Shown here: positions 20,064 to 29,299 of the stretch, piece by piece
Position numbering within the stretch: position 1 is the first letter of the stretch
Layout of the letters: the number at the start of each line of letters is the position of its first letter
Assembly (NCBI GenBank): GCA_947629855.1
Contig: CANRFI010000002.1
Span: 1-64,000, forward strand
Source of the DNA: an uncultured Clostridia bacterium
Lineage (GTDB): Bacteria > Bacillota_A > Clostridia > TANB77 > CAG-508
Length of the DNA: 64,000 nt
Direction of reading: 5' to 3'
Notes under the pieces: generated by a model
The model's database searches: none
What the model saw: only the letters and a program-made list of their open reading frames with translations
What the model was told of the DNA's origin: nothing
Position numbers and translations under genes: made by a program

Positions 20064-20373
20064 ATGAATGATTTAAAATATGATAAATATAAAAAATATG
20101 AAGTAGAACCATCAAGTATAGGGTTTTATAATTGGGGCCACAAATTTATTTTTCCTAACGGATATGGGGCAAGTGTAATTAGGCATAAACGGTAGTTACG
20201 GATATGAACAAGGATTATTTGAATTAGCAATATTAAAAAAAGTAACAGATAGTTATTATGACCTTTGTTTTAGCACATCAATTACAGATGATGTTATAGG
20301 ATGGTTAACAAACGAGGAAGTATTAGAATATTTAGAAAAAATAAAAAGATTGGAGATGAAGAAAGATGAGTAA
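20064..20373 (+). CDS. hypothetical phage protein, read with one +1 shift at CGG
   Basis: About 102 residues once CGGT (20190-20193) is taken as one unit. Without the shift, CGG is followed at once by TAG. The joined sequence reads GYGASVIRHK-G-SYGYEQGLFELA and later TSITDDVIGWLTNEEV, which resembles a recurrent small protein of Firmicute phages that I recall with glycine at this place. The stop overlaps the next small gene. Function unknown. Confidence 0.72.
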
Positions 20374-20449
20374 TGGAGTTTTAATAACATTAATTATATG
20401 CATAACAATTGTTATTGTTTCTTATTTTGGACAAGATAAAAATAAATAA
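20366..20449 (+). CDS. 27-residue membrane peptide
   Basis: MSNGVLITLIICITIVIVSYFG and a short charged tail: a single membrane helix. Overlaps the end of the previous gene by 8 bases; GGAGATG precedes it. Unknown. Confidence 0.5.
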   Translation: MSNGVLITLIICITIVIVSYFGQDKNK

Positions 20450-20503
20450 GGGATACATATTATAGAAAAAAATTTTTTAAGTCTTTAAAGGAGGTACGAA
20501 AGA

Positions 20504-20956
20504 ATGCCTAAAAGAAAAAGAAATTTAACAGAAGAAGAAGTAAAAAAAATACAAAAATCAAAAGAAGAATTGAATCAATATAAAGAAGATATAAAATATA
20601 TTGAAGAAAAACTTAATGATACTGAAGAAGTAAAATCAAAAATTGAAAAGATTACTACAACAATTTCTTTTACAAAAACAAATAACAATAATTCCGATAA
20701 TGATAAATTTTCAAATGCAATTAGCAGATTAGAAGAATTAAAAATTGATTGTACTAAAAAAATGCAGCAATTATTAATAAAAAAATTTATGATAGATAAT
20801 AAAATAGAATTATTAGATCAACCATATAAAAACATATTATTTTTTAGATATACAAGAGCAAAAAGTTGGAGAGACATTGCAGAAGAATTAGGATATACAG
20901 AAAGTTATATTTATGATTTACACGGAGAAGCCTTATATTTATTTTCTAAATTATAA
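20504..20956 (+). CDS. ArpU/RinA-like late transcription regulator (sigma-70 region 4-like)
   Basis: 150 residues: a coiled N-terminal part and a C-terminal sigma-like helix-turn-helix (KSWRDIAEELGYTESYIYDLHGEA). Proteins of this type lie just upstream of the terminase genes in Firmicute siphoviruses and switch on late genes. Strong AAAGGAGG site. The next 230 bases are non-coding and hold a nested hairpin. Confidence 0.82.
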   Translation: MPKRKRNLTEEEVKKIQKSKEELNQYKEDIKYIEEKLNDTEEVKSKIEKITTTISFTKTNNNNSDNDKFSNAISRLEELKIDCTKKMQQLLIKKFMIDNKIELLDQPYKNILFFRYTRAKSWRDIAEELGYTESYIYDLHGEALYLFSKL

Positions 20957-21087
20957 ATACCCGAGTAAATCCATATACAAACCTAGTTAATAAATATGTT
21001 ATAAATACAATAGATTAATTTAAGTAAAAGTAAATAAAAAAGATATATAAAAGTATTAAATAATATACATCTTTTTTATATAAATAG

Positions 21088-21150
21088 TATGTAAGATATA
21101 GAAAGAGCTTATTTCAAAGTAAGCTCTTTTCCTGCTTTATATCTTACATA
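21088..21150. repeat. nested hairpin between late regulator and packaging genes
   Basis: A perfect 13-bp outer stem (TATGTAAGATATA 21088-21100 with its complement at 21138-21150) encloses a perfect 10-bp inner stem (AAAGAGCTTA 21102-21111 with 21120-21129) that is followed by TTTT. The inner part could terminate early transcripts, and the outer part could present a protein or antitermination site. Confidence 0.7.
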
Positions 21151-21188
21151 GTGTTTATATAAGTAATAAATAGAAAAGCGGTGATGGT

Positions 21189-21644
21189 GTGGCAAAGAGT
21201 AAGTATAATGAAAAACAATTAAAAAGCAAAAAAAATGAAATAACAAGTTGGGCAGAAAGAGGATGCACAAAAAAAGAAATTGCTGCTAATCTAGGAATAA
21301 GTAAAACAACATTTGAAAGTTATGAAAAAAAATATTCTTGGCTTTCTGGTCTTATAAAAAATGCAAGATTAAAAGCAATAGAAGAAGTAGAAAATTCTTT
21401 ATTTAAAGCAGCTACAGGATATTATTACAAAGAATATAAACCAATTAAGATAAAAACTGGACAATATGAAGAAGAAGTTAAAATAGTGGAAATTCAAAGT
21501 TTTAAGCCACCAGATACAGGAGCAATGTGTTTTTACTTAAAGAATCGAGCCAAAGATAAATGGGCAGAAAACCCACAAAATATAGATATACAACAACAAA
21601 GATTAAACTTAGATAAAAAAGTAGCAAAATTCAAGGAATGGTAA
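21189..21644 (+). CDS. HTH protein, probable terminase small subunit
   Basis: 151 residues from GTG 21189. The N-terminal helix-turn-helix (GCTKKEIAANLGISKTTFES) and the following ATGYYYKE and PPDTGAMCFYLKNR segments match the small packaging subunits that recognise phage DNA ends. A second candidate small subunit lies at 22423. Confidence 0.75.
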   Translation: MAKSKYNEKQLKSKKNEITSWAERGCTKKEIAANLGISKTTFESYEKKYSWLSGLIKNARLKAIEEVENSLFKAATGYYYKEYKPIKIKTGQYEEEVKIVEIQSFKPPDTGAMCFYLKNRAKDKWAENPQNIDIQQQRLNLDKKVAKFKEW

Positions 21645-21647
21645 ATA

Positions 21648-22319
21648 ATGTGGAAAAATTTAAAAACATTTTATAATTCAAGTGAATGGCAACGAGCAAA
21701 GCAAATGGCATTGGATAAGACAAATGGATTTTGTCAAAATTGTGGAGCACCAGCAGAACAAGTACATCATATAAAACATTTAACCTTAGAAAATGTTAAT
21801 GATTATAATATATCACTAAATCCTAATAATCTAGTTGCATTATGTATAGGATGTCATAATAAACAACATCAAAGAGCTTTAGGAAATAAAAGTCATAAAA
21901 ATACAATAGAACAGAAAGTATTTTTAATATGGGGAAGTCCTTTATCAGGAAAAACAACATATGTAAAAGAACATATGATTAAAGGAGACTTAGTATTAGA
22001 TGTGGATAATATATGGGAATGTATAAGTTTGCAACCAAGATATATACATCCAGATAGCTTATTAAAGAACATGTTTGCGATAAGAGAAATTTTACTCGAC
22101 AACATAAAAGTAAGAAAAGGTGATTGGACTAATGCTTGGGTAATAGGTGGCTTTGCAGATAAATATACAAGAGATAAGATGATAAAAGAGTTAGGTGCAG
22201 AATCAATATATATAAGTGCAACGAAAGAAGAATGTATAGACAGAGCTAAAGAAAGACCAGAAGGATATATAAGATACATAGAAAAATGGTGGAAACAAGC
22301 AGAAATAGATAAAAAATAA
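21648..22319 (+). CDS. HNH endonuclease fused to a P-loop nucleotide-binding domain
   Basis: 223 residues. Residues about 8-85 are an HNH nuclease of the zinc-linked type (CQNC, VHHIKHLTL, NPNNLVALCIGCH). Residues about 90-223 are a P-loop kinase-like domain with Walker A GSPLSGKTTY, a DVDN segment and a WVIGGF strand. HNH nucleases near terminases aid packaging; the kinase-like part is unusual and of unknown substrate. Both domains are continuous in frame. Confidence 0.85.
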   Translation: MWKNLKTFYNSSEWQRAKQMALDKTNGFCQNCGAPAEQVHHIKHLTLENVNDYNISLNPNNLVALCIGCHNKQHQRALGNKSHKNTIEQKVFLIWGSPLSGKTTYVKEHMIKGDLVLDVDNIWECISLQPRYIHPDSLLKNMFAIREILLDNIKVRKGDWTNAWVIGGFADKYTRDKMIKELGAESIYISATKEECIDRAKERPEGYIRYIEKWWKQAEIDKK

Positions 22320-22422
22320 TCCCCCTATAATTTTACAAAGCTAAAGTACTAGGGAGCGATGAAGGGGAACAACGGAAAAATATAACCGAAAAATTTTCAT
22401 TTTTGGAAAGGAATTTTGAAAA

Positions 22423-22761
22423 ATGGATAAAAAAGAAGTAATCCAGAAAGAAAAGGATAAATTAAATAGAATATTCAAAAATGTAGAAGAAAATAAAAGA
22501 CTTTTGGCAGAAAACACCATACAACAGGTAGCAAACTTGACTGGAGAATTATATGAACTGTATGAAAATATAAAAAACAATAAATCTGTTATAGTAAGCA
22601 AGAATAATCCATCACATCAATTAATTACAGAAAGTGCAAAACTGTGGAATAAGTATCTTAATACACATGCAGTATTAATAAAAACATTAAATGGGATTTT
22701 GGAAAAAAATTCAGTTGAACCAGATGATGATTATGAAGATTTTGAAAAAATGTTTGAATGA
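22423..22761 (+). CDS. terminase small subunit, P27-like
   Basis: 112 residues, helical, ending in acidic DDDYEDFEKMFE. Size and position directly before the large subunit fit P27-type small subunits. GGAAAGGAA site. The 103 bases upstream are non-coding and could hold the packaging start site, but no motif proves it. Confidence 0.65.
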   Translation: MDKKEVIQKEKDKLNRIFKNVEENKRLLAENTIQQVANLTGELYELYENIKNNKSVIVSKNNPSHQLITESAKLWNKYLNTHAVLIKTLNGILEKNSVEPDDDYEDFEKMFE

Positions 22762-22770
22762 GGAAACAAA

Positions 22771-24411
22771 ATGTGGTTAGAAGAATACTATAATAAAATT
22801 AATAACGAAGAAATAATTGCAGGAATGGAAATAAAAATTGTACTTAATAGACTAATGAATGATTTAAAAAATCCAAAATATGTATATGAAACAAAAGATG
22901 CGGATAAAAGAATATATTTTATTGAGCACTTTTGTAGACATACCAAATCTCCTTTTTATGGAAAACCTTTTAAATTAGAACTTTGGGAAAAAGCAATGAT
23001 AGAAGTAGCATATTCTTTCAAATTCACAAAAACAGGGCTAAGAAGATTTAGGGAAGTATTATTATTGATTGCTAGAAAAAACGGGAAAACAACACTTATT
23101 GCAGCAATCTTACTTGCAGAGTTCTTTTGCGGAAAAGGTGGAACTGATGTTGTGTGTGCTTCAAATACAACAGACCAAGCATCTATTGTTTTTGAAGAAA
23201 TGCAAAATATGATTTCATTAAATCCAAAATTAGAAAAAAGAGTATATATGAGCATAAGAAGAATACAACATAAAAAAAATAAAAACAAAGTGAAAAAATT
23301 GAGTGGTCAGACCAAAAATAAAGATGGATATAATATTGAAGTAGGTTGTATAGATGAAGAACATGAAATGAAAACAGATGATGTAGAAGATGCTATAAAA
23401 AGAAGTCAATCTACAAAAGATGAACCTTTATTATTTGGAATAACCACAGAAGGTTTTATTACAGATGGCTTTTTAGATAAAAAATTAAAATATGTTAGAA
23501 AAGTTAATGATGGAGAAATAGATGATGAAAGTATATTAGCATTGTTATTTACTCAAGATAATGAAACAGAAATATGGAGAGATAAAAAAACTTGGCAAAA
23601 ATCAAATCCAAGTTTAGGAACTATAAAAAAAGTAGATTACATAGAAAAAGAAATATTAAAATCTCAAAATGACAGAGGAAATAGGATAAAAATGTTGTGC
23701 AAGGATTTTAATATAAAACAAAATAATAGTAATGCTTGGTTAGAAGAAGCTGAAATAATAAATCCAGAAACATTTGATATAAATATTTTAAAAAATAGTA
23801 TTGCTTTAGGTGGAGTTGACTTGTCAGATACTACAGATTTGACATGTGCAACTCTTTTAATTATGAAAAAAGAAGATAAAAAGAAATATATAATACAAAA
23901 GTATTTTATGCCACAAGAACAATTAGATAAAAGAGTTAGAGAGGATAAAGTACCTTATAATGAATGGGCTAAAGGAAAACTAATAGAAATCAGCGAAGGT
24001 TGGGAGAATGATTATAAAAAAGTAACAAAATGGTTTATAGATATGTTTAAAACATATCATATTAAACCAATGTATATCGGATATGATAGATGGTCAGCTA
24101 AATACTGGGTAGATGAAATGAAAGATGTTGGATTTGATATGGAAACTATAGCACAAAAAAAAGAGGTTTTATCAAATCCAATGAAAATACTAGAAGCAGA
24201 TCTAAAATCAAAATTGGTAAATTATAATAATTCACCACTATTAAAATGGTGTTTAAGTAATACAGAAATAAAGGTTGATGATAATGGATTAATTATGCCA
24301 GTTAAACTTAATTCACAAAAATATGTAAGAATAGATGGAACAGTAAGTTTAATTATAGCTTATGCAGTACTATATGCCCATAGAAATGAATATATGGAGG
24401 TAATAAAGTGA
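22771..24411 (+). CDS. terminase large subunit
   Basis: ATP-driven DNA packaging motor and nuclease at the portal. 546 residues: Walker A LIARKNGKT (about residue 105), Walker B region VGCIDEEHEM, and a C-terminal nuclease with GGVDLSDTTDLT (the first aspartates) and GYDRWSAKYWVDEM. HK97-type (terminase_1). The stop overlaps the portal start. Confidence 0.95.
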   Translation: MWLEEYYNKINNEEIIAGMEIKIVLNRLMNDLKNPKYVYETKDADKRIYFIEHFCRHTKSPFYGKPFKLELWEKAMIEVAYSFKFTKTGLRRFREVLLLIARKNGKTTLIAAILLAEFFCGKGGTDVVCASNTTDQASIVFEEMQNMISLNPKLEKRVYMSIRRIQHKKNKNKVKKLSGQTKNKDGYNIEVGCIDEEHEMKTDDVEDAIKRSQSTKDEPLLFGITTEGFITDGFLDKKLKYVRKVNDGEIDDESILALLFTQDNETEIWRDKKTWQKSNPSLGTIKKVDYIEKEILKSQNDRGNRIKMLCKDFNIKQNNSNAWLEEAEIINPETFDINILKNSIALGGVDLSDTTDLTCATLLIMKKEDKKKYIIQKYFMPQEQLDKRVREDKVPYNEWAKGKLIEISEGWENDYKKVTKWFIDMFKTYHIKPMYIGYDRWSAKYWVDEMKDVGFDMETIAQKKEVLSNPMKILEADLKSKLVNYNNSPLLKWCLSNTEIKVDDNGLIMPVKLNSQKYVRIDGTVSLIIAYAVLYAHRNEYMEVIK

Positions 24412-25667
24412 ACAAAATAAATATAAGAGATATGTTTCATTCTGTATTTGGTAAAAATACAGAAGAAGTAAAATCTCAAAAAATAAAAAGTGCATATTAT
24501 AAAATGTTAAATGGAGAAATGCCGATATTTTCTAATTTTGGAAATAATATATATGCTTCAGATATAGTAAAAATATGTATTGATAGAGTGGCTACACATT
24601 GTTCTAAATTACAACCAAAACATATTAGAATTGATAATGAAACAGGAAAACAAATAGTAGTAAAAAGTTCATTAGAGAGATTATTAAAATTTATGCCAAA
24701 TCCTTTTATGACTACATCAGAATTTATATATAAAATTGTAACATTGTTATTATTAGATAACAATGTTTTTATTTATCCCTTATACGAAGATGGAATAATA
24801 AAAGGTTTATATCCACTTAGACCAATGCAAGTAGATTTATTAGAAAATCCATATGGTGATATTAATATAAAATTTTATTTTGCCAATGGCTATACTGCAG
24901 AAATGCCATATTATAAGGTAATTCATTTAAGACAATTTTTTGGAACAAATGAGTTCATGGGAGATAATGACAACAAAGATTTATTAAAGACTCTACAAAC
25001 AAATCAAACAATGATGGAAGGAATAGAAAAAGGAATACAATCTAGTTTTCAAATTCGAGGAATATTAAAAATAAATACAATATTAGAGACTGAGGAACAA
25101 AAAAAACAAATAGAAGAATTTGAAAAAAAAATAACAGATAGTAAATCAGGAATATTACCTTTAGATTTAAAAGGGGAGTATATAGATTTAAAAATAGATC
25201 CAAAAATAGTAGATAAAGATACATTAGATTTTGTTCAAAACAAGATTTTAAATAGATATGGTGTGTCAATACCAATATTTAATAATAGTTATACAGAAGA
25301 AGAATTTAACAGTTTTTACGAAAGTAGAATAGAACCTATAGCTATAATGTGTTGTCAAGGCTTTACAGCAAGACTTTTTTCAGAAAGAGAAAGAGATGTA
25401 GGAAATCAAGTAGAATTTTATTCAAGTAGACTTCAATATGCTAGTTGGTCAACAAAAGTAACGGCAATAAAAGAATTAATGCCTTTAATGGTATTTACAC
25501 TTGATGATGCTTTAGGTCTATTAGGTATGCCACCTGCTGAAGAAGGGGGAGATATAAGAATTTTAAGTTTAAATAATATTGATGCGAGAATAGCAAGTGA
25601 GTATCAATTAAATAAATCTAAAAATAGTATGAAGGAGGAAAAGAATGATAATGGAGAAGAAAGATAA
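24408..25667 (+). CDS. HK97-type portal protein
   Basis: 419 residues from GTG 24408, overlapping the terminase stop by 4 bases. PNPFMTTSEFIYKIVTLLLLDNN and YPLRPMQVDLL are typical, as is the C-terminal GFTARLFSERERDVGNQVEF. Forms the ring through which DNA enters the head. Confidence 0.94.
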   Translation: MNKINIRDMFHSVFGKNTEEVKSQKIKSAYYKMLNGEMPIFSNFGNNIYASDIVKICIDRVATHCSKLQPKHIRIDNETGKQIVVKSSLERLLKFMPNPFMTTSEFIYKIVTLLLLDNNVFIYPLYEDGIIKGLYPLRPMQVDLLENPYGDINIKFYFANGYTAEMPYYKVIHLRQFFGTNEFMGDNDNKDLLKTLQTNQTMMEGIEKGIQSSFQIRGILKINTILETEEQKKQIEEFEKKITDSKSGILPLDLKGEYIDLKIDPKIVDKDTLDFVQNKILNRYGVSIPIFNNSYTEEEFNSFYESRIEPIAIMCCQGFTARLFSERERDVGNQVEFYSSRLQYASWSTKVTAIKELMPLMVFTLDDALGLLGMPPAEEGGDIRILSLNNIDARIASEYQLNKSKNSMKEEKNDNGEER

Positions 25668-26319
25668 AAATAAGTATATTAAAGAAAAAACAGAAAGAAG
25701 ACAAGTAGAAAATATAAAAAATATAGAAAATGAACAAAACGAAGATAGTTCAGAAGCTATATTAGAAGGTTATGCAGCTATTTATAATTCAGAAACAATT
25801 ATTGGAGGAATGTTTAAAGAAATAATAGAAAAAGGAGCATTTGAAGGAACTAATTTTGATGATGTTGCTTTATATTATAATCATGATTTAAACAGAATCC
25901 CACTTGCAAGGAGTAGAAGAAATAATCCTAACAATACACTATTTTTGCAACCAGATGAAATTGGTTTAAAAATAAGAGCAAATTTAGATATTGTAAATAA
26001 TTCAGAATCTAAAGCATTAAATTCTTCAATAAAAAGAGGGGATATAACTGGAATGAGTTATATGTTTGAAGTAGCAGAAGAAGAATGGAAAGATGTAGAT
26101 CGAGAAATACCTACAAGAATAATTAAAAAAGTTAGTAAGGTTGTCGAAGTAAGTGCGGTAAATTATCCTGCTTATGAAGACACTACTATATATGCTCGTG
26201 CTTTAGTATCGTTGGATAACGAAAAAAAGGCATTGGATAATGCAAGAGCAAGAAAACAATTGGAAATTCGAAAAAGAAGAATTTCTATAAAAACAAAAAT
26301 AAATATAGGAGGAATTTAA
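25645..26319 (+). CDS. HK97-family prohead protease
   Basis: Cleaves the capsid scaffold region during head maturation. 224 residues. LEGYAAIYNSETIIGGMFKE, YYNHDLNRIPLARS (catalytic His) and SAVNYPAYEDT (catalytic Ser region) are hallmarks. AAGGAGG lies before ATG 25645. Overlaps the portal gene. Confidence 0.93.
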   Translation: MIMEKKDKNKYIKEKTERRQVENIKNIENEQNEDSSEAILEGYAAIYNSETIIGGMFKEIIEKGAFEGTNFDDVALYYNHDLNRIPLARSRRNNPNNTLFLQPDEIGLKIRANLDIVNNSESKALNSSIKRGDITGMSYMFEVAEEEWKDVDREIPTRIIKKVSKVVEVSAVNYPAYEDTTIYARALVSLDNEKKALDNARARKQLEIRKRRISIKTKINIGGI

Positions 26320-26320
26320 A

Positions 26321-27547
26321 ATGGAAGAATTAGAAAACAAAATCAAAGAATTAGAAGAAAAAATTACTAAATTAGAAGAACAATTAAAAGCTAAAGGAGA
26401 AGAAGCAACAAAAGAAGAAAATGAAGAAAGATTAAAAGAAATCGAAGAAGAAGTAGATAAACTAAATGAAGAAAAAGCAAAGCTAGAAGAATCAAGAAGT
26501 GCAGTAATTAAACAAATGGAAATAAGGAATAAAGCAAAATTTAATCCAGTTGCATCTTATTTGTCAGGAAGAAATGCAGAATTAGTAAATAAAACAGGAA
26601 AAGATGAGATGGAAAAAAGGCAAGCATTTATGGAATACATATTAACTGGAAAAGTTTCAGAAAAAAGAGCAGATGCAATAACTTTAACTACAGATGCATC
26701 AGCCGTAATACCAAATACAATTATGCAAAGAATAATTAAAGAACTAAGAGAATATGGTCAAATTTGGGCAAGAGTAACAAAATCAAATGTAAAAGGTGGA
26801 GTTTCTATTCCTGTCGCAAGTTTAAAACCAAAAGCAGAATGGGTAGGAGAAAATAAAGTTGCAGACAAACAAAAATACCCTGTAAATGCAAATGTATCAT
26901 TCTTATATCACAAATTGCAATGTAGAATAGCAATTAGCCTTGAAGTTGACACAACTACACTTGAAGTTTTTGAAGACAGTTTAGTAGATGCAATCAAAGA
27001 AGCAATGGTTGTAGCATTAGAACAAGCTATTATAAATGGCTCAGGAGAAAAACAACCTTTAGGAATTGCAAAACATACCGAAGTTAAAGAAGTTGAATTA
27101 GATGAGGATGAGATTAAAACTTATAGAGGATGGATAAAGGCAAAAAAAGCAGTTCCAGCAAGTTATAAGAAAAGAATTAGTTTTATCTTAAATGATGCTG
27201 ATTTTACAAATTATATTGAAGGTATGGTTGACCAAAACGGACAACCAGTAGGTAGAGTAAATTATGGACTAAATGGAGAAGAAACAACTAAAGTACTTGG
27301 AAAAGAAGCAATTTTAGTCGAAGATGATTATTTACCATCATTTGACACCGCAGAAGAAGGAAATGTATTTGGAATAATATGTGACTTATCAGATTATGTA
27401 TTTAATTCAAATATGGAAATTGTAATCAAAAGATATTTTAATGATGATACAGATGAATGGATTACAAAAGCTACTCTTATTGGTGATGGTAAAATGTCAA
27501 GTAAACAAAGTGTAGTTTTATTAAAGAAAAAAAATAAAGTAGTTTAA
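26321..27547 (+). CDS. HK97-fold major capsid protein with coiled-coil delta domain
   Basis: 408 residues: an N-terminal Glu/Lys coiled coil (residues 1-70) typical of the scaffold-like delta domain removed by the protease, then the capsid fold (TDASAVIPNTIMQRII, GGVSIPVASLKPKAEWVGEN, EQAIINGSGEKQPLGI). AAATATAGGAGG site. It should be the most abundant virion protein; a GNRA-loop hairpin follows. Confidence 0.95.
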   Translation: MEELENKIKELEEKITKLEEQLKAKGEEATKEENEERLKEIEEEVDKLNEEKAKLEESRSAVIKQMEIRNKAKFNPVASYLSGRNAELVNKTGKDEMEKRQAFMEYILTGKVSEKRADAITLTTDASAVIPNTIMQRIIKELREYGQIWARVTKSNVKGGVSIPVASLKPKAEWVGENKVADKQKYPVNANVSFLYHKLQCRIAISLEVDTTTLEVFEDSLVDAIKEAMVVALEQAIINGSGEKQPLGIAKHTEVKEVELDEDEIKTYRGWIKAKKAVPASYKKRISFILNDADFTNYIEGMVDQNGQPVGRVNYGLNGEETTKVLGKEAILVEDDYLPSFDTAEEGNVFGIICDLSDYVFNSNMEIVIKRYFNDDTDEWITKATLIGDGKMSSKQSVVLLKKKNKVV

Positions 27548-27550
27548 AAT

Positions 27551-27576
27551 AGAGACCGAAAGGTCTCTTAAATTTT
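27551..27576 (+). terminator. hairpin after the capsid gene
   Basis: AGAGACC, GAAA loop, GGTCTCT, then TTAAATTTTT. Probably an attenuating terminator or mRNA 3' stabiliser that keeps capsid mRNA abundant. Confidence 0.75.
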
Positions 27577-27596
27577 TATAAATGGAGGAAAATATA

Positions 27597-27863
27597 ATGA
27601 TTAAATATAATTTTAAAGTTGAAGTAAGTTTTAGGGATAAAACAAAAAATAAAAAAGAAGTAAAAAAAGGTACTGTTATACAAGTAACAGAAGAAAGATT
27701 AAAAGAATTAAATGAGGCACAAGTAGGTAGAGTTATATCTGCAGAATATGTTGAAGATAAGAAACCTATTCAGACAAAAAAGAATAAAAAAGAAGAAAAT
27801 TCAGAAGAAGAAAAAGAGGATAAAAAAGAAGAATCTTCAGAAGAGGAAAAAGAAGAAAAATAA
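27597..27863 (+). CDS. hypothetical virion-region protein with acidic tail
   Basis: 88 residues from ATG 27597 (GGAGG just upstream lies inside the alternative ORF start at 27582). The first 60 residues form a small beta-rich domain; the tail is alternating Glu/Lys/Ser. Position suggests a head decoration or connector role. Confidence 0.6.
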   Translation: MIKYNFKVEVSFRDKTKNKKEVKKGTVIQVTEERLKELNEAQVGRVISAEYVEDKKPIQTKKNKKEENSEEEKEDKKEESSEEEKEEK

Positions 27864-27881
27864 TAGGAGGAAGCTACTAAA

Positions 27882-28169
27882 ATGATGGATGTAGAAGAAT
27901 TAAGGAAAAGAGTGGGATTAAGTAATACTAATTTTGATGAAGAATTAAAAGAAGTAGAAAAAGCAGCAATAGATGATTTAATTATGTCTGGAATAAAAAA
28001 AGGTAATATAGTAGCTTCAGATTCTACAATTTGTCAAGCAATTACTGCTTATGTAAGAGCAAATTTTAGAAATAATGCATCAAGTGATAAATATCAAAAA
28101 GCATATGAAAGATTAAGATATAAAATGAGTGTGTCATCCAAATATACAAATCCACCAAAAGAGGTGTAA
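27882..28169 (+). CDS. gp6-like head-tail connector
   Basis: 95 residues, helical (VEELRKRVGLSNTNFDEELK, ITAYVRANFRNN): the HK97 gp6-type DNA-packaging connector family. AGGAGG site. Confidence 0.85.
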   Translation: MMDVEELRKRVGLSNTNFDEELKEVEKAAIDDLIMSGIKKGNIVASDSTICQAITAYVRANFRNNASSDKYQKAYERLRYKMSVSSKYTNPPKEV

Positions 28170-28170
28170 T

Positions 28171-28497
28171 ATGAATGAATTAATTATTTTAATAGGAAAA
28201 GAACAAGTAAAAGATAATGAAATTGGAGATATGATAAGAGGACCTAAAAAACGAGAGGTTTATGGAGAAGAAGTTCAAATATATGGTTCTACTTTTTTTC
28301 AAGCAGCAGCTGTAGGAATGAAATTAGAAAAAGTCTTAAAAATATGGAAATTTGACTATGAAGATGAACAGTACTTAGAATACAAAGGTGTTAAATATAA
28401 AATTGTTAAAAAATATGAAACAAAAGATGAAAAATTAGAACTTACTTGTTCAAGTGATATAAAAAATAAGGAGATAAATGCTTATGGCAATTCCTAG
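28171..28497 (+). CDS. head closure / head-tail adaptor
   Basis: 108 residues from ATG 28171 (GAGGTG site), a beta-rich protein (YGEEVQIYGSTFFQAAAVGMK, YLEYKGVKYKIVKKYE). Position after gp6 fits the head-tail joining protein. Confidence 0.78.
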   Translation: MNELIILIGKEQVKDNEIGDMIRGPKKREVYGEEVQIYGSTFFQAAAVGMKLEKVLKIWKFDYEDEQYLEYKGVKYKIVKKYETKDEKLELTCSSDIKNKEINAYGNS

Positions 28498-28903
28498 TGC
28501 AATAAAAATAACTAAAAATGGAGTTCAATATATAGATCAAGTTGATAGAAGCAAATATATGTTAAAAGAATTGGTTCATGCAGCTAATAAAGATGTTGGG
28601 AAATTTGTAACTAAAAAAGCAAAAGAAACAATATCAAGGAATACTGGTAGAGGACAAAAAAACACACAGTATTGGGCCAGAAAAGATGGAAGTTTGCAAG
28701 TGGGATATAAACCAGGTGGATTTTATGTAGGTTTCCAGGAAACAGGAACATCTAAACAAGTAAAAAAAGAACATCTAAGAAATGCAGTGTTGAATAATAT
28801 GGATGAAATTAGAAAAATACAAGGTACTTACATAAAAAGTATTGAAGATGAAAATAAGGCAAAAGGATTAATTGACGAAAGAGAGGAAATCGGAAATGAA
28901 TAA
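28484..28903 (+). CDS. HK97 gp10-like tail component
   Basis: 139 residues. The GFYVGFQETGTSKQVKKEHLRNAV segment is typical of the gp10-like family. A 28478 start is equally possible; the AAGGAG site is nearer to it. Confidence 0.82.
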   Translation: MAIPSAIKITKNGVQYIDQVDRSKYMLKELVHAANKDVGKFVTKKAKETISRNTGRGQKNTQYWARKDGSLQVGYKPGGFYVGFQETGTSKQVKKEHLRNAVLNNMDEIRKIQGTYIKSIEDENKAKGLIDEREEIGNE

Positions 28904-29273
28904 AGAAACTACTAGAATAAAATTACGAAAGCATATAAAAGAAATATTGGATAAAGTTATCACAAATTGTTTTATGACTGCAGATAATTCAATGGAATTT
29001 CCTTATACTGTTTTAGATGTTAAAGAAAATAATGATGAGATATATGTACCATTTTATTTAGAAGCAGAAACTTGGGATTCAGGAGATGATACGACACAAA
29101 TAGAAAATATATGTGATTTAATAAAAGAAGAACTAGATGGATACAGTACATTTCTAAAAGATTTTGCAATAACAATATATTTTAGTGGTTGTAATACAAA
29201 TTATGATGAAGATAAAAATATAAAAAGAAGGATGCAAACATTTGAAATACATATGTATGAATTTGAAAATTAA
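28896..29273 (+). CDS. tail terminator-like protein
   Basis: 125 residues from ATG 28896, overlapping the previous gene by 8 bases after GAGGAAATC. Order and size match gp11-type tail completion proteins of HK97-like phages. Confidence 0.7.
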   Translation: MNKETTRIKLRKHIKEILDKVITNCFMTADNSMEFPYTVLDVKENNDEIYVPFYLEAETWDSGDDTTQIENICDLIKEELDGYSTFLKDFAITIYFSGCNTNYDEDKNIKRRMQTFEIHMYEFEN

Positions 29274-29299
29274 AAATAATTATAAAGGAGGAATTAAAA

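Noticed and set aside
20064..20180. 20064 gene as a 42-codon ORF ending at TAG
   Set aside because: The continuation after a +1 step matches a known small phage protein pattern and meets the next gene's start.
23080..23110. GGGAAAACAACA in terminase as a site-specific repeat
   Set aside because: It is simply the Walker A coding sequence.
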